64,000 bases of DNA from Isoetes taiwanensis (Eukaryota; Streptophyta; Lycopodiopsida; Isoetales; Isoetaceae), in the NCBI GenBank assembly GCA_021234155.1, contig JAJEKV010000005.1:23013584-23077583 (forward strand), read 5' to 3'. Under the pieces are notes generated by a model. It made no database searches and had not been told where the DNA came from. It saw only the letters and a program-made list of their open reading frames with translations. The position numbers and the translations under genes were made by a program. How positions within the stretch are numbered: position 1 is the stretch's first letter; each line of letters starts with the position of its first letter. Below are positions 61,000 through 64,000 of this stretch, one piece after another.

Positions 61000-61029
61000 T
61001 AGGATTTAAGTGAGAGAACAAGAAGATGA

Positions 61030-61086
61030 TGCAGGCTGACATTGCTCCGAGTCAGACCATATACGTCAAGAATCTCCACGCATGAA
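61030..61086 (+). pseudogene. U2B'': U2B''-type exon 1, upstream copy, with in-frame stop
   Basis: Reads MQADIAPSQTIYVKNLHA and then TGA. This is the start of RRM1 of the U1A/U2B'' family (ADIxPxQTIYIKNL), whose member U2B'' binds U2 snRNA in the spliceosome. Where the downstream copy has CGA this one has TGA. It is out of use as an exon of a full-length protein. Confidence 0.75.
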
Positions 61087-61198
61087 TAAAGAAAACATGT
61101 ATCAATATGTGTTGAAGTATATTAGTTGGTAGCGAATGGATGGTTTTTGACGCATTAGTGGATGTATATGGTATTGTTAGCGAGAGAACGAGAAGAGG

Positions 61199-61266
61199 AT
61201 GCAGGCCAACATTCCTTCAAGTCAAACTATATACATCAAGAACCTCCAGAAACGAATAAAGAAAAC
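61199..61266 (+). pseudogene. U2B'': U2B''-type exon 1, downstream copy
   Basis: Reads MQANIPSSQTIYIKNLQKRI then KKT, and meets a gtacc donor-like site near 61267. No stop interrupts it. It joins in phase to 61442 (KLKKSLYF), as the family sequence requires (VKKEELKKSLYALF). It is listed as a pseudogene exon because the gene body downstream is missing. Confidence 0.7.
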
Positions 61267-61441
61267 AAGTACCAATATGTGTTGAAGTATATTGGTTAGT
61301 AGTGAATGGATGATGTTTGGCGCATTAGTGGATGTATATGATACTTTTAGCTCTATAAAGAGCATTCTGTTTTTTGCATGTGGTTTATGCATCATTGTTA
61401 TATTAGGGCTTTGACTATTACATTTTTTTTTGTCGTATCAG

Positions 61442-61503
61442 AATTAAAGAAGTCATTATATTTTGATGATACGATGTCTGCAACATATATATGATTGACG
61501 TTC
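61442..61503 (+). pseudogene. U2B'': U2B''-type exon 2, truncated after a few codons
   Basis: After the acceptor tcgtatcag the sequence reads (K)LKKSLYF, the beginning of the second part of RRM1, then leaves the family sequence and hits a stop near 61486. The next roughly 55 residues of RRM1 are absent from the window. The LINE fragment at 61580 lies close behind, so a deletion or insertion removed them. Confidence 0.65.
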
Positions 61504-61579
61504 CCTTTTATGATAGGCCGATGGTTTGTTTAGAGCTTGTGTCATGTGCTTGTGAGGATTGATTCTTTTTTATTAGGTA

Positions 61580-62825
61580 TATCACGTTGGCTCAAAACGT
61601 TCTCATGTTCCTTTACTTATCAGGGGCAAAATGTGGAGGTAACACCCACGTACAAGTACCTCGGCATAGAGTTCCCCACTACCACACGATGGGACACTTC
61701 CATCTGATTACGGGTGACAACAAGTTGGAAGGCATTGTATACGATGCAGAACAACAGTCACAAGGCAGAGCTATATGACTGGGCTCATCTATCACAAATG
61801 TTTAGGGTCTTAGTGGAACCTATTCTTTTTTACAGGGTCAAAGTCTGGGGCCCAGTCTTCCTGTCCACCTGGAATGAACTAGAGCAGGTACAGAAGGCCT
61901 TTCTAGCTCAGGCAATTGTGGGTGAAATCCACAGTTCCCTATCAGATCTTTTGAAAAAGATAGGTTTCTTACCTTTACAATGGGCATCCACATTATTTAC
62001 TTCCAGAAGTTAGTTGGTATGGGCATGATTGTCTCCCCAACTTGGCTTATACATTGGCCACGGATCGGCAACGCTTCAAAGCCTGTTGAAAGGACAAGCG
62101 AGCTCATTGATTCTCTCGATGGAATGCGCAAGAACATAGGTGCATACAGGTGGAAACTAAGGGTGGCTACTATAACTTGTGACAATACCTCGATGCTTGC
62201 TTCCTCAGCAAGCTTTGAGATGCGAGTGCCCTGCAATAAGTTAAGACATCGCACTACCATCTCCAGGTCAACCCAACACTTACACGAGGTCCATCGCGTT
62301 ACTTGCGTATACATCTGTCACGGAAAATGCGCAGGTTGATAGCATCAATTCGCACAGTGCACATCGCTTGCAAATTGAAACAGGCAGATGGGCTTGAGAG
62401 GCACGTGAGAATAGACTGCCAGTATTGCCACCAGGGTGTCATTGAGGACGGATGTCATGCACTGCAACAATGTCTAACATTCAATCACATCTGAGCCGCT
62501 ATACTGACTTGGTTCTGCCTAACCAACTGCTTCATGCACTGCTGGACACAATCTCAATGGGTTTGTTAGCATGTTTTCTCTAGGACATCATGGATGCACG
62601 CACTCCGTTATGTTCTCAATCACGTCGTTGAGATTAAAATGTATCATTTACAGTCTCTCAGCACACCAATTACTGCCAAGGTTTTTCCCTTGAAAACCCT
62701 GCAGGGTGGGGGCTTATTAATCCTAGCAGTAAAGCTTGATGTATCCTTTGTTTGGATTCCATAGGCCAATTAGTCTTCGTCGACAATAAAAATTCAGTCG
62801 ATTCAATTCAATTCAAAAGAATGCT
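61580..62825 (+). mobile_element. LINE 3' end (reverse-transcriptase C-terminus, Cys-His motif, tail)
   Basis: The translated pieces follow the C-terminal order of plant non-LTR reverse transcriptases: EVTPTYKYLGIEFPTTTRWD (about 61635-61700), WKALYTMQNNSHKAELYDWA, then FRVLVEPILFYRVKVWGPVF and ELEQVQKAFLAQ (to about 61920). A frame change follows, then RRLIASIRTVHIACKL and the zinc-type CQYCHQGVIEDGCHALQQC (about 62415-62473). A 3' UTR with tttttcccttgaaaaccctgc and an attcaattcaattcaaaa tail ends it near 62825. It is 5'-truncated with stops and inactive. It lies inside the U2B''-type gene in the same orientation. Confidence 0.8.
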
Positions 62826-62984
62826 TCAAGATTAGTAGGTAAGCAATTGTGATGCTTGAGTCAGAAAATTAGAAATTCTTTGCTTTATGTAAATTCTTTT
62901 GGCCAAAGCTTTTCTGTCACTTTGTAGTTTGATTCCCCCTTTTTTTTTTTAACTATTTGTTTTGTAGCCTAAATTTTATTTTTA

Positions 62985-63090
62985 TGAAATTTGCAAAAGA
63001 TATAGTATATAAAGATAAAGTTGAATGTTATGAGTAAGCTCGATGGGACCTTTATTCCTAAAGAGAAAAGGAAAATTTTGAAAGAAAAAT
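62985..63090 (+). pseudogene. U2B'': U2B''-type linker exon, frameshifted
   Basis: KIKLNVMSKLDGTFIPKEKR followed by KILKEK (63012-63090) matches the segment between the two RRMs of U2B''/U1A (TKSDVISKMDGTFVPKEKR). A strong donor T|GTGAGT follows at 63091. Just before it the family's IQFAK-like residues (KFAKD) are in another frame, so the exon has a small indel. Confidence 0.65.
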
Positions 63091-63563
63091 GTGAGTTTTT
63101 TGACAATGAAGCCTTAGATAAAAACCATTACTTCTGTAACTTTAACAACTTCCTTCTGTGGCTCATTGATTTGGTTATGTATGGATCATTTGCATGATTG
63201 CTCTTTTATCATTACACTATCCATTAGACTATACTGTTGCTAACCTTATACTTTCCCTGTATTCTTTCCTTTACATTCCCTGTATTCTTTTCTTGACCTT
63301 CACATTTGAACTATGTGATTTGTATATAGAGTCTTAGTATTGAACATTCGATTCCTTTACCTTTATTATATCACCTTGGGCATGCTAGAGGTGTTTACAA
63401 TGCATTTTTTGTATAGTAGAAAAGAAGAAACGAGAGCAGAATGAAACTACTAGGTTTGCATCACCAATTCCACAACTAAGAAACACAGGAAAGCAATGTT
63501 TTGGAGGAGGATAGTACTTTATCATGGAGTTTTATCATAAATATGCTTCTCGTTTATCTGTAG

Positions 63564-63854
63564 CAAAACAGATTTCAAGCACAAAACGTCAAGCCCTCAA
63601 GACAGGATCATAGGGCATCCCCAAATAACAAAATGTTTATCCAGAACCTTCCTCATGAGACTACAAATGATGCCTTGCATGCCTTGCTTTGCCAGTACCC
63701 TGGTTTCAAGGAAGTGAGAATGGTTGAGGCAATGTCTGGGATTGCCTTCATAGAATATGGAGATGTTGGACAAGCAACAAATGTTCTCGAGGCATTGCAA
63801 GACCTCAAGATAATAGCAAAGAATGCCATGGAAATTTCCTATGCAAAGAAGTAG
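63564..63854 (+). pseudogene. U2B'': U2B''/U1A-type last exon with intact RRM2
   Basis: After the acceptor tatctgtag the exon encodes 96 residues: a short Gln/Arg linker, then ASPNNKMFIQNLPHETTNDA, CQYPGFKEVRMVEA, GIAFIEYGDVGQATNVLEAL and a final AMEISYAKK before TAG. These are the RNP2-like (MFIQNL), RNP1-like (GIAFIEY) and terminal YAKK features of RRM2 in this family, with no gap or stop. The exon is well preserved, but the 5' part of the gene lacks RRM1, so I label it a pseudogene exon. If another transcript supplies a first part it could still be expressed. Confidence 0.85.
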
Positions 63855-64000
63855 ATAGTTTCCGTACCATCACACATTCAAGTGAAATATTTAAAATTTT
63901 ATGCCATTTCTAGTGTATATGTGTTGTTGAAAACCGGAACCAACCAGAGGGCAAGCTGATGAAGGTTATACTGCAAAAAATAGTTGCTTTGTCCAAGTTT
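63855..64000 (+). other. 3' flank of the U2B''-type gene
   Basis: Non-coding to the end of the window, presumably 3' UTR. It includes AT-rich sequence at 63885-63930. Nothing further is recognised. Confidence 0.5.

Larger units (their letters stand above)
61000..61335 (+). repeat. Tandem duplication (about 170-base unit) of the U2B'' first-exon region
   Basis: 61016-61165 and 61185-61335 align over most of their length (gaagatgatgcaggctgaca versus gaagaggatgcaggccaaca, and both end in ttagtggatgtatatg). Each unit contains the start codon and first codons of the same gene. Confidence 0.85.

Overview
The window is nuclear DNA from a land plant with a repeat-rich genome. The evidence is one intact spliced sulfate-transporter gene, a U2B''-type spliceosomal pseudogene, a pentatricopeptide-repeat (PPR) fragment, a chromodomain Ty3/gypsy retroelement, a Mutator-like transposon (MULE) with a Ulp1-like protease, and a LINE. 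The LINE and the tyrosine-recombinase-like gene resemble sequences I associate with non-seed plants such as ferns. That is an impression from recall, not a database result.

Layout. 1-11815 and 23458-35305 are two diverged copies of one segment in the same orientation; copy A is cut by the window start. Each copy carries a decayed Ty3/gypsy gag-pol. The flanks of that gag-pol look like long inverted arms rather than direct LTRs, and the clearest outer ends are about 23114 and 33147 in copy B. Between the copies lies 11816-21600, a roughly 9.8-kb block that is very T-rich and A-poor on the + strand and is built of degenerate sub-repeats. It is followed by a retroposon-like tail with a (GATA)n run and by A/G-rich non-coding DNA.

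35306-41270 is mostly non-coding. It holds a PPR E-motif fragment and a decayed two-exon gene of an unnamed Cys-rich family, both on the minus strand. 41502-44885 is the one gene that looks functional: a 13-exon, 651-residue SULTR3-type sulfate transporter with a STAS domain and one GC-AG intron.

45973-46911 and 55261-55486 are two parts of one minus-strand tyrosine-recombinase-like (Crypton/DUF3504-type) gene. They are separated by an 8331-bp Mutator-like transposon (46921-55251) flanked by a perfect 9-bp target-site duplication. Removing the element and one duplication copy restores an open frame. The transposon has a SWIM-bearing transposase on + and a Ulp1-like cysteine protease on -, arranged convergently, with arrays of a short palindrome near both ends. 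56132-59029 is a second, diverged copy of the 3' end of the sulfate-transporter gene and its downstream DNA. It contains a 632-bp PIF/Harbinger-like insertion (57670-58301) whose empty site is visible in the first copy.

61000-63854 holds the exons of a U2B''/U1A-type RNA-binding protein gene. Its first exon is tandemly duplicated, and most of RRM1 is missing where a LINE 3' end (61580-62825) now sits. The second RRM is intact.

The recurring theme is nesting: elements inserted into genes and into other repeats, with enough preserved duplications to order several of the events.
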